64,000 nt of DNA from Oscillospiraceae bacterium (GCA_017445385.1 JAFSUG010000011.1:1-64000), one strand, 5' to 3'. Positions 1-8,683 are shown, numbered from the stretch's first letter. Made by a program: numbers and translations. The notes: generated from the letters alone by a model not told the origin.

Positions 1-122
1 AAAACGAAAGACTTGTCATGCCTGTAACTGTTCGGCTGAATCACGCGATTGCTGATGGTTATTTGGTCGCAAATGTATTCCGCCTTCTGGAGCAAGAAAT
101 AAAGTTGTTTGTTGGGCTTTGA
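1..122 (+). CDS. C-terminal end of a chloramphenicol acetyltransferase-like protein (partial)
   Basis: Only the last 39 codons are present, in frame from base 3 to a TGA at 120-122. They contain HAIADG, which fits the HxxxDG catalytic motif shared by type A chloramphenicol acetyltransferases and dihydrolipoyl acyltransferases. The short stretch after it, ending in a helix with LLEQEI, fits the C-terminus of the CAT family better than an E2 enzyme. The histidine would be the general base for acetyl transfer from acetyl-CoA. Whether it confers chloramphenicol resistance cannot be judged from the fragment. Confidence 0.7.
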   Translation, partial: NERLVMPVTVRLNHAIADGYLVANVFRLLEQEIKLFVGL

Positions 123-200
123 TTGATATATTCAAAACTGTCGAAACGGTTTGCAAGCTGATTCGGCGAGCGATAACCTAAAAAGCAAGGAGGAATTTGC

Positions 201-809
201 ATGAACACAAGCGTAATTATCGAAGTCATCGGCTACTTTGGCTCGGCATTGGTACTGGTTTCGTTTCTGATGACCTCCGTGGTCAAGCTCCGCGTGGTCA
301 ATACGATCGGCAGCGCCATCTTTGCCGTCTACGCGCTCATCATCCATTCTTACCCAACAGCGATTATGAACTTTTGCCTGGTTGCAATCAACCTGCACAA
401 CCTCTACCGCCTGCGCGGGTCGGCAAAAAAGACCTACAGCCTTGTGGAAGTGAAGCCGGACGACGCATATCTGCAGCACGTCCTTGCAAAATACAAGGCG
501 GATATCCTCGCCTGCTTTTCCCTCGCGGACGCGAAGCCGGCGGCAACGGACACGGTTTACATCATCACCTGCGATGACGCCATCGCAGGCGTTACGTTCG
601 GCAAGCTGGACGGCGCGGTATACGACGTTGCTTTGGACTATGCAACGCCGTCTTATCGGGACTGCTCGGTCGGCCGCTTCCTCTGCGAGCAGCTGGCTGC
701 CTCGGGCGTAAAAGAGCTGCGCTACAGCGGCCCTTCCGAAAATCACAAGGCATACCTGAAAAGGCTGAATTACACAGAAGAAAACGGAACGTATGTCAAG
801 CGCATCTGA
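201..809 (+). CDS. YgjV-family membrane protein with a C-terminal acetyltransferase-like region
   Basis: 202 aa, with an AGGAGGA ribosome site 7-8 bases before the ATG. The first ~75 residues form about three hydrophobic segments typical of the YgjV (Imp-YgjV) inner-membrane family. Residues ~80-202 are soluble and end in a pattern (DCSVGRFLCEQL, then YSGPSENHKAYLKRL) that resembles the last strands of a GNAT-like fold. Function is unknown. It is the first complete gene of a run of small plus-strand genes reaching 3.8 kb. Confidence 0.7.
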   Translation: MNTSVIIEVIGYFGSALVLVSFLMTSVVKLRVVNTIGSAIFAVYALIIHSYPTAIMNFCLVAINLHNLYRLRGSAKKTYSLVEVKPDDAYLQHVLAKYKADILACFSLADAKPAATDTVYIITCDDAIAGVTFGKLDGAVYDVALDYATPSYRDCSVGRFLCEQLAASGVKELRYSGPSENHKAYLKRLNYTEENGTYVKRI

Positions 810-872
810 TCTCTTATGCGTGCAAAAAGAACCGCACCTCGTCTGGGCGTCGTAGAAAGGGTATTGATTCTT

Positions 873-1175
873 ATGAAAACTGTTCGGATCACGGTCATGC
901 GCATGGCGCGCTATGACGATCTCATCGAAGCCTACGAAAACCCGATCGAGCACGCCTGCGATCTGCGGCTCGGCGCGGTGTTCCTCTCCGAGGACGCACG
1001 GATGCCGCAGGGCTTCTGCGAAAGCGCGTGGGAAACGCTCGCGCCGTTCGTTCGGGCGCTTGCCTGCGGCGCGGAGAATTTTTACGACGGCTGGATGAAA
1101 AACAAGCGGTCGGCGATGCTTTCGTGCAACGACGGCTTCCGTCCTGTCAGTTTTTTGGTGGAAACAGCGGAATAG
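873..1175 (+). CDS. TIGR04076 family protein
   Basis: About 100 aa starting at the ATG at 873, preceded by GAAAGGG; a longer in-frame start at 816 has no convincing ribosome site and would add residues unlike the family. The protein carries the family's recognisable pattern: YDDLIEAYENPIEHACD near the N-terminus, then ENFYDGWMKN and MLSCNDGFRPVSF near the end. Two cysteines in conserved positions suggest a metal or redox site, but no activity is established. It lies 12 bases before the DUF3795 gene. Confidence 0.8.
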   Translation: MKTVRITVMRMARYDDLIEAYENPIEHACDLRLGAVFLSEDARMPQGFCESAWETLAPFVRALACGAENFYDGWMKNKRSAMLSCNDGFRPVSFLVETAE

Positions 1176-1187
1176 GAGAATATACAG

Positions 1188-1523
1188 ATGAAAGAATTGC
1201 TTGCAATCTGCGGCTTGGACTGCGAAACGTGCCAAGCGCGCATCGCTACGATCACAAGCGACAATGCATTGCGCGAAAAAGTGGCAAAAAGCTGGTCGGA
1301 AATGAACGGCGTGGAGATCACGCCGGACATGATTAACTGCGTTGGCTGCCGCGTGGACGGCGTAAAAACGCCGTACTGCGAATCGCTCTGCCCTGTGCGC
1401 CAATGCGCGCTGAAAAAGCAGCATAGCACCTGCGGAAGCTGCGCCGCGCTGGACACCTGCGAAAAAATCGCGCCGATCCTCGGCTACAGCCCCGATGCGC
1501 GCAAGGCGCTAAAGGAAAACTAA
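1188..1523 (+). CDS. DUF3795 cysteine-rich protein
   Basis: 111 aa with ten cysteines arranged as in DUF3795 proteins: CGLDCETC at the N-terminus, CVGC in the middle, CESLCPVRQC, then CGSCAALDTC. The spacing suggests bound metal, possibly zinc or an iron-sulfur centre; this is inference. The start ATG at 1188 follows AGGAGAATATACAG. Likely co-transcribed with the TIGR04076 gene just upstream, and the two are often small accessory genes in anaerobes. Confidence 0.85.
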   Translation: MKELLAICGLDCETCQARIATITSDNALREKVAKSWSEMNGVEITPDMINCVGCRVDGVKTPYCESLCPVRQCALKKQHSTCGSCAALDTCEKIAPILGYSPDARKALKEN

Positions 1524-1565
1524 AAGGAAAGCATTTGCCGCGGAGCATTCGTGAGGGATTGTCAT

Positions 1566-1868
1566 ATGGCATCACGGAAGGAATATCTGGATTATATTTT
1601 AGAGCAGCTTTCCGAGGCGGAGGGCATTTCCCATCGGGCAATGATGGGCGAATACGTTCTCTACGTAAACGGAAAAGTGTTCGGCGGCATCTATGACAAC
1701 CGCTTTCTGATTAAGCCGACGAAAGCGGCAAAAGCGATGCTTCCGCAGGCTGCGCTGGAGCTGCCCTACCCCGGCGCAAAAGAAATGCTGCTGGTTGACA
1801 ACGTGGAAAACAAGGAATTTTTAAGGGAGCTAATTGCGGCAGTTTCCGCAGAACTTGCGAAACAATGA
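1566..1868 (+). CDS. TfoX N-terminal domain protein
   Basis: 100 aa from the ATG at 1566 (an earlier GTG/ATG-type start 15 bases upstream is possible). It shows the TfoX-N pattern: an early helix with YILEQLSE, then RAMMGEYVLYVNGKVFGGIYDNRFLIK and a terminal helix. In proteobacteria TfoX regulates competence, but stand-alone N-domains in Firmicutes have no assigned role. Its last bases overlap the next start by four (ATGA), which implies translational coupling. Confidence 0.8.
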   Translation: MASRKEYLDYILEQLSEAEGISHRAMMGEYVLYVNGKVFGGIYDNRFLIKPTKAAKAMLPQAALELPYPGAKEMLLVDNVENKEFLRELIAAVSAELAKQ

Positions 1869-2590
1869 TACAAAGAGAAGAAATTTTTGCATACGTAAAG
1901 GAGCGGTACGGCGTTACGCCGGATTATCCGCTGCCGAACGCGCCGACGTTCCCCGTGATGCGCCATGCGGATAACCGAAAATGGTTCGCGCTGATCATGG
2001 ACGTGCAGCGCGAAAAGCTCGGGCTTCCCGGCAGCGATCGCGTGGACATTATCAACGTGAAGCTATCCGATCCGCTGCTTGTGGACGTGCTTGCGCAGCA
2101 GCCGGGCTACCGCTACGGCTATCACATCAGCCGCGGCTGCTGGATCTCCATTTTGCTGGACGGCACGGTGCCGCCGGAGGAGATCTTCAAATGGATCGAT
2201 GAAAGCTATCTCGTTACGGCTTCGAAGTATAAGAAGAAAGCGGCGCGTCCGCCGAAGGAGTGGATCATTCCCACAAACCCGAAATACTACGACGTAACGC
2301 ACGCCTTTGACGGCACCGACGAGGTCCTTTGGACGCCTTCGCCCAACGTTCGGATCGGCGATACGGTTTATCTTTACGTTGCCGCGCCCGTTTCGGCGAT
2401 CGTTTTTCAGTGTGCTGTTGTGGATGCAAATTTGCCGGACGATTACGAAAACCGCGCAAAGCTGAAGCTTTTGCGGCGTTATCCGCCGGAAAAGTTCCAA
2501 TTTTCCGTTTTGAAAGAAGATTACGGCGTCTTCGCCGTGCGCGGTCCGCGCGGCGTGCCGCACCGATTAAGCGCCGCATTAAATCGGTAA
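1865..2590 (+). CDS. MmcQ/YjbR family protein with a C-terminal EVE/PUA-like region
   Basis: 241 aa. Residues 1-120 match the YjbR (double-wing, CyaY-like) family: an N-terminal helix, DRVDIINVKLSD, a GYHISRGCWISILLDG segment and a helix. Residues ~135-241 look like a second domain, with a tryptophan-containing turn (EVLWTPSPNVRIGD), a TVYLY strand and a final basic segment; an EVE/PUA-like fold is my inference. Start overlaps the TfoX-N stop by four bases. No specific function can be claimed. Confidence 0.75.
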   Translation: MIQREEIFAYVKERYGVTPDYPLPNAPTFPVMRHADNRKWFALIMDVQREKLGLPGSDRVDIINVKLSDPLLVDVLAQQPGYRYGYHISRGCWISILLDGTVPPEEIFKWIDESYLVTASKYKKKAARPPKEWIIPTNPKYYDVTHAFDGTDEVLWTPSPNVRIGDTVYLYVAAPVSAIVFQCAVVDANLPDDYENRAKLKLLRRYPPEKFQFSVLKEDYGVFAVRGPRGVPHRLSAALNR

Positions 2591-2601
2591 CGGAGGTATT
2601 T

Positions 2602-3243
2602 ATGAAATACGGAGAAAGCGCGTTTGACCTTCTCTATCTGCTGACAGCGATCGGAATCGGTATCTTCCTTTGCGCGAAGGCGAAAAATCGCGCGCAGCGG
2701 CTGATGGGCATTGCCGCGCTGGTGCTTGGCATCGGCGATGCGTTCCATCTCGTGCCGCGCGTGCTGAATTACATTATCGAAGCGGATTTTACCGCCGCGC
2801 TCGGCATCGGTAAACTGGTGACATCGATCACCATGACCGTTTTCTACGTGCTGCTTTACCGAATCGGCTGCCTGTATTACGGCGAGCAGCCGCCTTATCG
2901 CGCGCAGCGGATCGTGATCTGGTCGTCCGCCGAGCGGATCATGCTTTGCCTGTTTCCGCAAAACGGCTGGCTGCAAAACGAAAGCCCTCTCCTTTGGGGC
3001 GTTGCTCGGAACGTGCCGTTTGCGGTGCTCGGCGCTGCTGTGATGCTGCTGTTTTTCCGAAACCGCAAAAACGGGGGGCCGCTTCGCCTTGTCTGGCTCT
3101 GGATCACGCTCTCGTTTGCGTTTTATCTGCCGGTTGCGTTCGGCGCAGGCTTTTTGCCGATCCTCGGTATGCTGATGCTCCCGAAAACCATCTGCTACGT
3201 TGCAATCCTCTTTGCGTTTTGCGCCGCAGCGAAAGAAAGGTGA
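2602..3243 (+). CDS. Polytopic membrane protein of unknown function
   Basis: 213 aa with GGAGG five to nine bases before the ATG at 2602. Six or seven hydrophobic segments are visible (roughly residues 8-25, 33-50, 63-85, 105-122, 135-155, 165-185, 190-210) separated by short basic loops, so it is an integral membrane protein. I recognise no catalytic motif. The preceding gene ends 11 bases upstream, and its own stop lies in the ribosome site of the following YdeI-like gene, so the three are probably one transcript. Confidence 0.65.
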   Translation: MKYGESAFDLLYLLTAIGIGIFLCAKAKNRAQRLMGIAALVLGIGDAFHLVPRVLNYIIEADFTAALGIGKLVTSITMTVFYVLLYRIGCLYYGEQPPYRAQRIVIWSSAERIMLCLFPQNGWLQNESPLLWGVARNVPFAVLGAAVMLLFFRNRKNGGPLRLVWLWITLSFAFYLPVAFGAGFLPILGMLMLPKTICYVAILFAFCAAAKER

Positions 3244-3249
3244 TTCCAC

Positions 3250-3807
3250 ACGGAAAACCAACTATCCGTAAAAAGCCGCGCGGAATTCCGCGCATGGCTG
3301 ATGGAAAACGGCACGTCCGCGCGCGAATGCTGGGTTGTCGTCAAGCGCGGCAAGCCGGTCGATCCAAGCGTCTTCTACTATCTGGACGCGGTGGAAGAAG
3401 CGCTCTGCTTCGGCTGGATCGATTCGGTGTGGAAAAGCATTGACGGCGTAATGTGGAGCCGCTTTTCCCCAAGAAAGAAAAACAGCCCCTGGACGGAGCT
3501 GAATAAGCAGCGTGTTCGCCGGCTGGAATCGCTCGGCTTGATGACCGATGCAGGCCGCGCCGTGCTGCCGGATATGCGCTTCCGCATGGATAGCGACGTT
3601 GCCGCCGCGCTCAAAAGTGCGCGATGCTGGACGAAGTTTTGTGCCTTTCCGCCGCTTTATCAGCGAATCCGCGCCTATAACGTTGCGTTTTATAAGCAGC
3701 GAAACCCGGCGCAATATGAAAAGGCGCTTGCCCATCTGATCGCGGAAACGAAAAAAGGCAAGCGCTACGGCGAATGGAACGACTACGGCAGATTGCCGGA
3801 TACGTAG
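3250..3807 (+). CDS. YdeI/OmpD-associated family protein, apparent ACG start
   Basis: The reading frame from 3250 gives 185 residues. The family pattern is clear: REFR/AWL-type N-terminal helix, ECWVVVKRGKP, DAVEEALCFGWIDS, then SRFSPRKKNSPWTELNKQRV and a C-terminal helical part. The first in-frame ATG is at 3301, but the 17 codons before it (from ACG at 3250) encode the N-terminal helix that family members have, and AAAGG sits about 9 bases upstream of that ACG. I therefore place the start at ACG, or the original ATG has mutated. A 168-aa product from 3301 is the alternative. Members of the family are poorly characterised. Confidence 0.65.
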   Translation, partial: TENQLSVKSRAEFRAWLMENGTSARECWVVVKRGKPVDPSVFYYLDAVEEALCFGWIDSVWKSIDGVMWSRFSPRKKNSPWTELNKQRVRRLESLGLMTDAGRAVLPDMRFRMDSDVAAALKSARCWTKFCAFPPLYQRIRAYNVAFYKQRNPAQYEKALAHLIAETKKGKRYGEWNDYGRLPDT

Positions 3808-3852
3808 GGTGCGCAAACCTCGCGTGCAAACGCCTCCCCTTGGGTGCAGCAC

Positions 3853-3889
3853 AAAAAAAGATGCAATCGATGACTGCATCTTTTTTTAT
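3853..3889. terminator. Bidirectional terminator between convergent genes
   Basis: A stem (AAGATGCA / TGCATCTT) flanked by seven As on the left and seven Ts on the right lies between the YdeI-like gene and the minus-strand EF-G paralogue. It can stop transcripts from both sides. Confidence 0.85.
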
Positions 3890-3897
3890 TGGAAATC

Positions 3898-5949
3898 TTA
3901 TTCTTCCTCTGCGTCCTTCTTGGCGGCTTCGATGATCTTTGCCTGGTCCGCCTGCGGAACTTCCTCATAGCGGATGAAGGTCAGGCTGTAGGAGCCTCTG
4001 CCCTGCGTCATGGAGCGAAGGTCGATGGCGTAGCTGCTCATCTCGCCCATGGGGACTTCCGCCTCAACAACCTGCAGACCGTCGCCGGTGGGGTTCATGC
4101 CCATAACGCGGCCGCGGCGCTTATTGAGGTCGCCGATGATATCGCCCATGTAGGAATCGGGAATGTAAACCTTCAGCTCGCCGATCGGCTCAAGCAGCGT
4201 CGGCGCAGCCTTGGGGATGCCTTCCTTGTAAGCGATGCCTGCCGCGGTCTGGAACGCCATATCGGAGGAGTCGACCGGGTGGGACGAACCGAAGAACAGC
4301 GTTGCCTTCAGGTTCACCATCGGATAGCCGGCGAGAACGCCCTTCTTGATGGCGTTGCGCAGGCCCTTTTCAACCGACGGGATGAAGTTCTTCGGCACGC
4401 AGCCGCCGACGGTTTCATCCGCGAAGATCATGTCTTCGGTCTCGTCCTGATGCGAGAAGCGGATGTGAACGTCACCGAACTGGCCGTGGCCGCCGGACTG
4501 CTTCTTGTGGCGGCCCTGCTGCTCAACGGTCTTCTTGATGGTTTCGCGGTAAGCGATCTTTGCCGGAGTCAGCTCTGCTTCAACCTTGAAGCGGCCGAGC
4601 AGCTTCGAGCAGATCACGTTCAGATGGATATCGCCAACGCCGGAGAGAATCTGTTCCTTCGTTTCGGTGTTGGTTTCAACGGTGAAGGAGTTGTCCTCTT
4701 CGTTGAGGCGGGTAAGGCCGGCAGCGATCTTGTCTTCCTGACCTTTGACCTTTGCATGGACAGCCATGGAGTAGCACGGCGTATCGAACTTGATTTCCGC
4801 AATCGCGGTGGTCTTGCCGGGCTGGCCGAGCGTATCGCCGGTCTTAACGGAGGAGAGCTTCGTGAAAACGCCGATGTCGCCGCAGGCGATCGAATCGGTC
4901 TTCGTGTTGTTCTTGCCCTTCGGGAAGAACATATTGCCGAGCTTTTCGGCATCGCCCGTGCGGGCGTTATTCAGCGTCATATCGGATTTGACCGTGCCGG
5001 AAATCACCTTGAAGAAGGAGTTCTTGCCGAACTGGTCGGAAAGCGTCTTGAAAACGAAGACCATCGGGTCGCCGCTTTCATTCAGCTTGAATTCGCCGCC
5101 GTCAGCCGTGGGCATTGCCTTGCCTTCAAGCGGATTCGGGAAGTAGTTCACGATGCCGTCGAGCAGGTCGGTCGTACCGTAGCCGGAAAGCGCGCTGCCG
5201 CAGAACACGGGGGTCAGGCTGCGCTGCGCGATTGCGTCGTGCACGCCTTTTTTCAGCTCGTCCGCCGTCAGCGGCTCTTCCATCAGGACCTTCTCCATGA
5301 GCGCTTCGTCGGTCTCGGCGATCTGCTCATGCAGCGCAGCGGTGTATTCCTCGACCTTCGCCTGCGCGTCAGCCGTGAGATCCATCTTGCTGCCGTCAAC
5401 CTTCTTCGCCGTGCCGGCAAGCAGATCAACAAGACCGATGGTCTTGTCGCCTTCCACGATCGGGAAGACAAGCGGAACAACCGTCATGCCGAACTGGTCG
5501 CGCAGCGCATCGCAAGTTGCGAAGAAGTTTGCGTGCTCTTCATCGAGCTTGGAAACGTAGAACGCCGCGGGAAGATCCGCATCCTTCAGCGATTTCCAGC
5601 CCTTTTCGGTGCCGACTTCCACGCCGCTCTTGGCGGTGAGGCAGATGATGCCGGCGTCTACAACGCGCAGCGACTGCACGATCTCGCCTGCGAAATCGAA
5701 AGTGCCGGGGTTGTCCAGCACGTTGATCTTGTGTTTGTTCCATTCAACCGGCAGAACCGAAGTGGAAATGGAATACTGGCGCTTGGTTTCTTCAGCGTCG
5801 AAGTCCGAAGTGGTGTTGCCGTCGGTAATTTTGCCGAGACGATCGATCGCTTTGGTCAAAAACAGCATGCTCTCGGAGAGCATCGTTTTGCCATCGCCGC
5901 CGTGTCCCAGCAGGGCTACGTTGCGGATATCCTTGGCGGTGTAACTCAT
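3898..5949 (-). CDS. Elongation factor G-like GTPase (EF-G paralogue)
   Basis: 683 aa, with the EF-G domain order: GTPase (1-~270), domain II (~290-370), III, IV (~460-590) and V. P-loop GHGGDGKT is intact. The G3 motif reads DNPGTFDF instead of DTPGHxDF, so the histidine that activates water in translational GTPases is a threonine, and G4 reads SKLDE rather than NKxD. Such changes mark the EF-G2-like paralogues found in Firmicutes and Actinobacteria, not the main translocase; a role in ribosome rescue or stress is possible but unproven. AAAGGAG precedes the ATG, and a promoter lies just upstream. Confidence 0.85.
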   Translation of the reverse strand: MSYTAKDIRNVALLGHGGDGKTMLSESMLFLTKAIDRLGKITDGNTTSDFDAEETKRQYSISTSVLPVEWNKHKINVLDNPGTFDFAGEIVQSLRVVDAGIICLTAKSGVEVGTEKGWKSLKDADLPAAFYVSKLDEEHANFFATCDALRDQFGMTVVPLVFPIVEGDKTIGLVDLLAGTAKKVDGSKMDLTADAQAKVEEYTAALHEQIAETDEALMEKVLMEEPLTADELKKGVHDAIAQRSLTPVFCGSALSGYGTTDLLDGIVNYFPNPLEGKAMPTADGGEFKLNESGDPMVFVFKTLSDQFGKNSFFKVISGTVKSDMTLNNARTGDAEKLGNMFFPKGKNNTKTDSIACGDIGVFTKLSSVKTGDTLGQPGKTTAIAEIKFDTPCYSMAVHAKVKGQEDKIAAGLTRLNEEDNSFTVETNTETKEQILSGVGDIHLNVICSKLLGRFKVEAELTPAKIAYRETIKKTVEQQGRHKKQSGGHGQFGDVHIRFSHQDETEDMIFADETVGGCVPKNFIPSVEKGLRNAIKKGVLAGYPMVNLKATLFFGSSHPVDSSDMAFQTAAGIAYKEGIPKAAPTLLEPIGELKVYIPDSYMGDIIGDLNKRRGRVMGMNPTGDGLQVVEAEVPMGEMSSYAIDLRSMTQGRGSYSLTFIRYEEVPQADQAKIIEAAKKDAEEE

Positions 5950-6012
5950 GGGTGTTGACTCCTTTCATGGATCGGCGGACAGACCGCCGTATCATATCAA
6001 ATCTTGGGAACT

Positions 6013-6041
6013 ATTATACCGTTCTTTCCGAACTTTTTCAA
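6013..6041 (-). promoter_or_regulatory. Sigma-A promoter for the EF-G paralogue
   Basis: On the minus strand TTGAAA and TATAAT are separated by 17 bases, 64 bases before the EF-G-like ATG. Confidence 0.75.
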
Positions 6042-6118
6042 CGAAATTCCGATACCGCCCTCTTTTTTGTGCTATTTGCTGAAAAGGCGGTTTTGTTTTT
6101 GTGCTTTTTCTATATGCC

Positions 6119-7909
6119 TTATGTTAAAAGCATCGTGGGGATCAGCCATAATGCGTGGTAAAGCAGCAAATTCCACACGCTTGCCGCGCTATGCGCATTT
6201 GTAAGCGTCATCAGCGTCATCAGCAACAGCCCGATGATTGCGCCCAAAAGCGACAGCGCCGACGTTATGCGCGCGGCGCGCCGGAGCTTCCGCGCGCCGG
6301 CTACGGCAATCGCAAACGGGTAAAAGCCCTTTCGCCAAACGATCGCGCCGGGTTTTGCGTCCTCCGCTATGGCGGCTGCCGCTTCGCGCTGGCGGTAAGG
6401 CGGCTGCGTGATCCGCTCCTGCGGCACGCCGTATTTTGCCCCGATCATCGCCGGCGTGACCAAAACGTCGTGCGAAAGCAGCGTAAGCTGCGCGCGGTTT
6501 TCAATCAGCGCTGCAAGTCCGCTGCGCACAGCGTCCGATGCGCGGTAGGTTACGGCGAAAACGCCTGCCGCCTTGCCGTTGATCGCAAGGTAGAGCGCGC
6601 TGCTTGGCCGCACGTCCTGCGGCAGCGCGACGTTCATCGTTTTCATAAACGCCCTGCCGCCGAGCAAAACAACGTCGCCGCTGATCTCGCCGCCGAGCCC
6701 GCCTGCGTCATAAGCAAGAAATTGATTTGCGTAATAGCGGCGGCTGCGCTGCTGCTCCATCGCGTCGGAAAACAGGTGCGCGGTTTCCGCGCCGGCGCTT
6801 TCCAGCAGCGCGTTCGCGTAGCCGAGGATTCTGTCCGCATCGGCGTCGCCGAGCGTCTTCACGCCGTTGAGCGAAACGTTTGCCGGCGGAAACAGATCCG
6901 TATCCGTAACGATCACGCCCGCCGATCCGCATAGGCGTTCCGCACCATTCAGTCCGCCGACAGCCGCGCCGGATTTGAAAAGCCGTTTTGACAGCCGCGC
7001 GAACGCCCGCGCATACGATAACACCGCGCCGAGCGGATACGCGCCGATCAGAAGCAAACTCCAGCTCCAGAGGAAGCTGCGCTCCGCAATCAGCGCAAAC
7101 GTCGCCGCGATCACAAGCGTCAGCGCGGCGAGGATCGGCGCAAAAATATTCAAGCGGCGGTCGATGAAGTTTTCCGCAATCGTATCAGCCGCAACGCGCT
7201 GCGCGTCCGCTTCCGCGCGGATCGCGCCGCCCTGCGCCATCATAATGCCTTCTGCTGTTTCCGCGTCGGGCAGGCTTTGCGCTCTGCGCTCCGCGCGCAA
7301 TCGGAGATAGCCGCCCCAGAAGCTCACCGTTAAAAGCAGCGATCCCGCCGCCCAGAATGCGCCTGCGCCGGCGATGCCGCAGATCGCAAGCACGAGCACA
7401 GTCAGCAGCAGATACGACTGCGGCGTAAACTTGCGAGGCAGGCTGATCGCGCCGCGAACCAGCTCCGGCAGCGCAAGCAGGCAGTGCGCCGCGAATATCG
7501 CCGGCGGCACGTACGCCGCAACCGGTTTCGGCAGCGCAATGCCGAAATACGCGCGCTCCGAAAATGCCGCAACCGCAGCCGTGACCGCCAGCAGCACCCA
7601 TGCAGCAACAGCCAACGCCGCGTTGTAGCCGCGCATCGGAACGCGCAGCTCATGGTGAACACGCGGCGCTTTCGGCGGCTTTGTCTTCGGCGGTTTTATC
7701 CGCTTCGGCGGCAGCAGCTCGATGGTCGGCTCCAGCGGTGTTTCCGGCTCCGGCTCGGGCTCCCGCTCCGTCTTCGGCGTCCAGATCTTTACGTCGTCCG
7801 GCGCGTCTTCCGGCGGATCGGAAAATTCCGCAACGATTGCGTCAATATCGTATTCCGCCGGATCGGGCGCTGTATTCAGTTGTTCGTCCGTCCTTTGGAA
7901 TTCGTCCAT
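6119..7909 (-). CDS. Degenerate P-type ATPase-like membrane protein
   Basis: 596 aa. Residues 1-~85 are a Pro/Glu-rich cytoplasmic tail, followed by membrane helices at about 95-118, 127-145, 160-200, 255-290 and a final pair at 545-590. The order and spacing match a P1B-type ATPase: after the paired helices at 255-290 comes ARAFARLSKRLFKSG, then VIVTDTDLFPPANVS where DKTGT would be, and later GKAAGVFAVTYRASDAVRSG like the P-domain GVI-D-R region. The phosphorylation motif, the CPC-like membrane motif and the TGD motif are all lost. It is probably not a pump; a scaffold or sensor role is guesswork. It sits 9 bases after rlmB in the same direction. Confidence 0.6.
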   Translation of the reverse strand: MDEFQRTDEQLNTAPDPAEYDIDAIVAEFSDPPEDAPDDVKIWTPKTEREPEPEPETPLEPTIELLPPKRIKPPKTKPPKAPRVHHELRVPMRGYNAALAVAAWVLLAVTAAVAAFSERAYFGIALPKPVAAYVPPAIFAAHCLLALPELVRGAISLPRKFTPQSYLLLTVLVLAICGIAGAGAFWAAGSLLLTVSFWGGYLRLRAERRAQSLPDAETAEGIMMAQGGAIRAEADAQRVAADTIAENFIDRRLNIFAPILAALTLVIAATFALIAERSFLWSWSLLLIGAYPLGAVLSYARAFARLSKRLFKSGAAVGGLNGAERLCGSAGVIVTDTDLFPPANVSLNGVKTLGDADADRILGYANALLESAGAETAHLFSDAMEQQRSRRYYANQFLAYDAGGLGGEISGDVVLLGGRAFMKTMNVALPQDVRPSSALYLAINGKAAGVFAVTYRASDAVRSGLAALIENRAQLTLLSHDVLVTPAMIGAKYGVPQERITQPPYRQREAAAAIAEDAKPGAIVWRKGFYPFAIAVAGARKLRRAARITSALSLLGAIIGLLLMTLMTLTNAHSAASVWNLLLYHALWLIPTMLLT

Positions 7910-7918
7910 TTCTTCCCC

Positions 7919-8683
7919 TTACTGCCGCTGCCGTACCGCTTCATAAAGCAGCACCGCCGCTGCCGCCGATGCGTTGAGCGAGGAGATCTTGCCCCGCATC
8001 GGAATACTCACGCTTACGTCGCACCGCTCGGCAACCAGCCGGCTCATGCCGCTGCCTTCGTTGCCGATCACAATCGCCGCCGCGCCGCGCAGATCCGCGT
8101 CGTAGAGGGCGGTTTTCGCGTCTGCGGTCGTTCCGTAGATCCAAACGCCGCGCTGCTTCAGCGCTTCCATCGCGTTTACGAGATTCGTCACGCGCACAAC
8201 CGGCATATATTCGATTGCGCCTGCAGACGCTTTCGCCGCGGTTGCCGTTAAGCCCACGCTGCGCCGCTTCGGGATGATCACGCCGTGCGCTCCGGCGCAC
8301 TCCGCCGATCGGATGATCGCGCCGAGGTTGTGCGGATCGGTCAGCTCATCGCAAAGGACGATCAGCGGGGCTTCGCCGCGCGCTTCAGCAAGGGCAAACA
8401 CGTCGTCAAGCGATGCGTATTCGTGCGCCGCCGCATACGCGATCACGCCCTGGTGCGCGTGCGTTTCGCTCATCTGATCGAGCTTTCTGCGGTCCACGCG
8501 CACGACCACCGCCCCCTGCTCCTTCGCCTGCGACGCAAGGTGCAGCAGCGAGCGATCGGGATCGCCGTCCGTTACAAACACTTTATCGATCCGCCGTCCG
8601 CTTTTCAGCGCTTCGGACAGCGCGTTTCTGCCTTCGAGTACCGTGCCCTCTTCCGTGGGCAGACTGCTTCGTTTCTCAGCCAT
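7919..8683 (-). CDS. rlmB: 23S rRNA 2'-O-ribose methyltransferase, RlmB/TrmH family
   Basis: 254 aa. A ~75-residue N-terminal substrate-binding domain (EGRNALSEALKSGR start) precedes a SpoU-type trefoil-knot domain. The three SpoU motifs are present: DPHNLGAIIRSAECAG, VIGNEGSGMS and IPMRGKISSLNASAAAAVLLYE. RlmB methylates the ribose of G2251 in 23S rRNA in E. coli; homologues in this group may modify a tRNA or another rRNA site. Read from a promoter at 8718-8746 and probably co-transcribed with the P-type ATPase-like gene. Confidence 0.88.
   Translation of the reverse strand: MAEKRSSLPTEEGTVLEGRNALSEALKSGRRIDKVFVTDGDPDRSLLHLASQAKEQGAVVVRVDRRKLDQMSETHAHQGVIAYAAAHEYASLDDVFALAEARGEAPLIVLCDELTDPHNLGAIIRSAECAGAHGVIIPKRRSVGLTATAAKASAGAIEYMPVVRVTNLVNAMEALKQRGVWIYGTTADAKTALYDADLRGAAAIVIGNEGSGMSRLVAERCDVSVSIPMRGKISSLNASAAAAVLLYEAVRQRQ

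Noticed and set aside
1-122. Lipoyl E2 acyltransferase instead of CAT
   Set aside because: HxxxDG fits both, but the spacing to the C-terminus and lack of downstream DFE2 residues favour CAT; uncertain because the gene is cut.
3889-5958. 689-aa plus-strand ORF opposite the EF-G-like gene
   Set aside because: It is the reverse-strand shadow of a well-supported gene; it has no recognisable domain and an implausible residue make-up.
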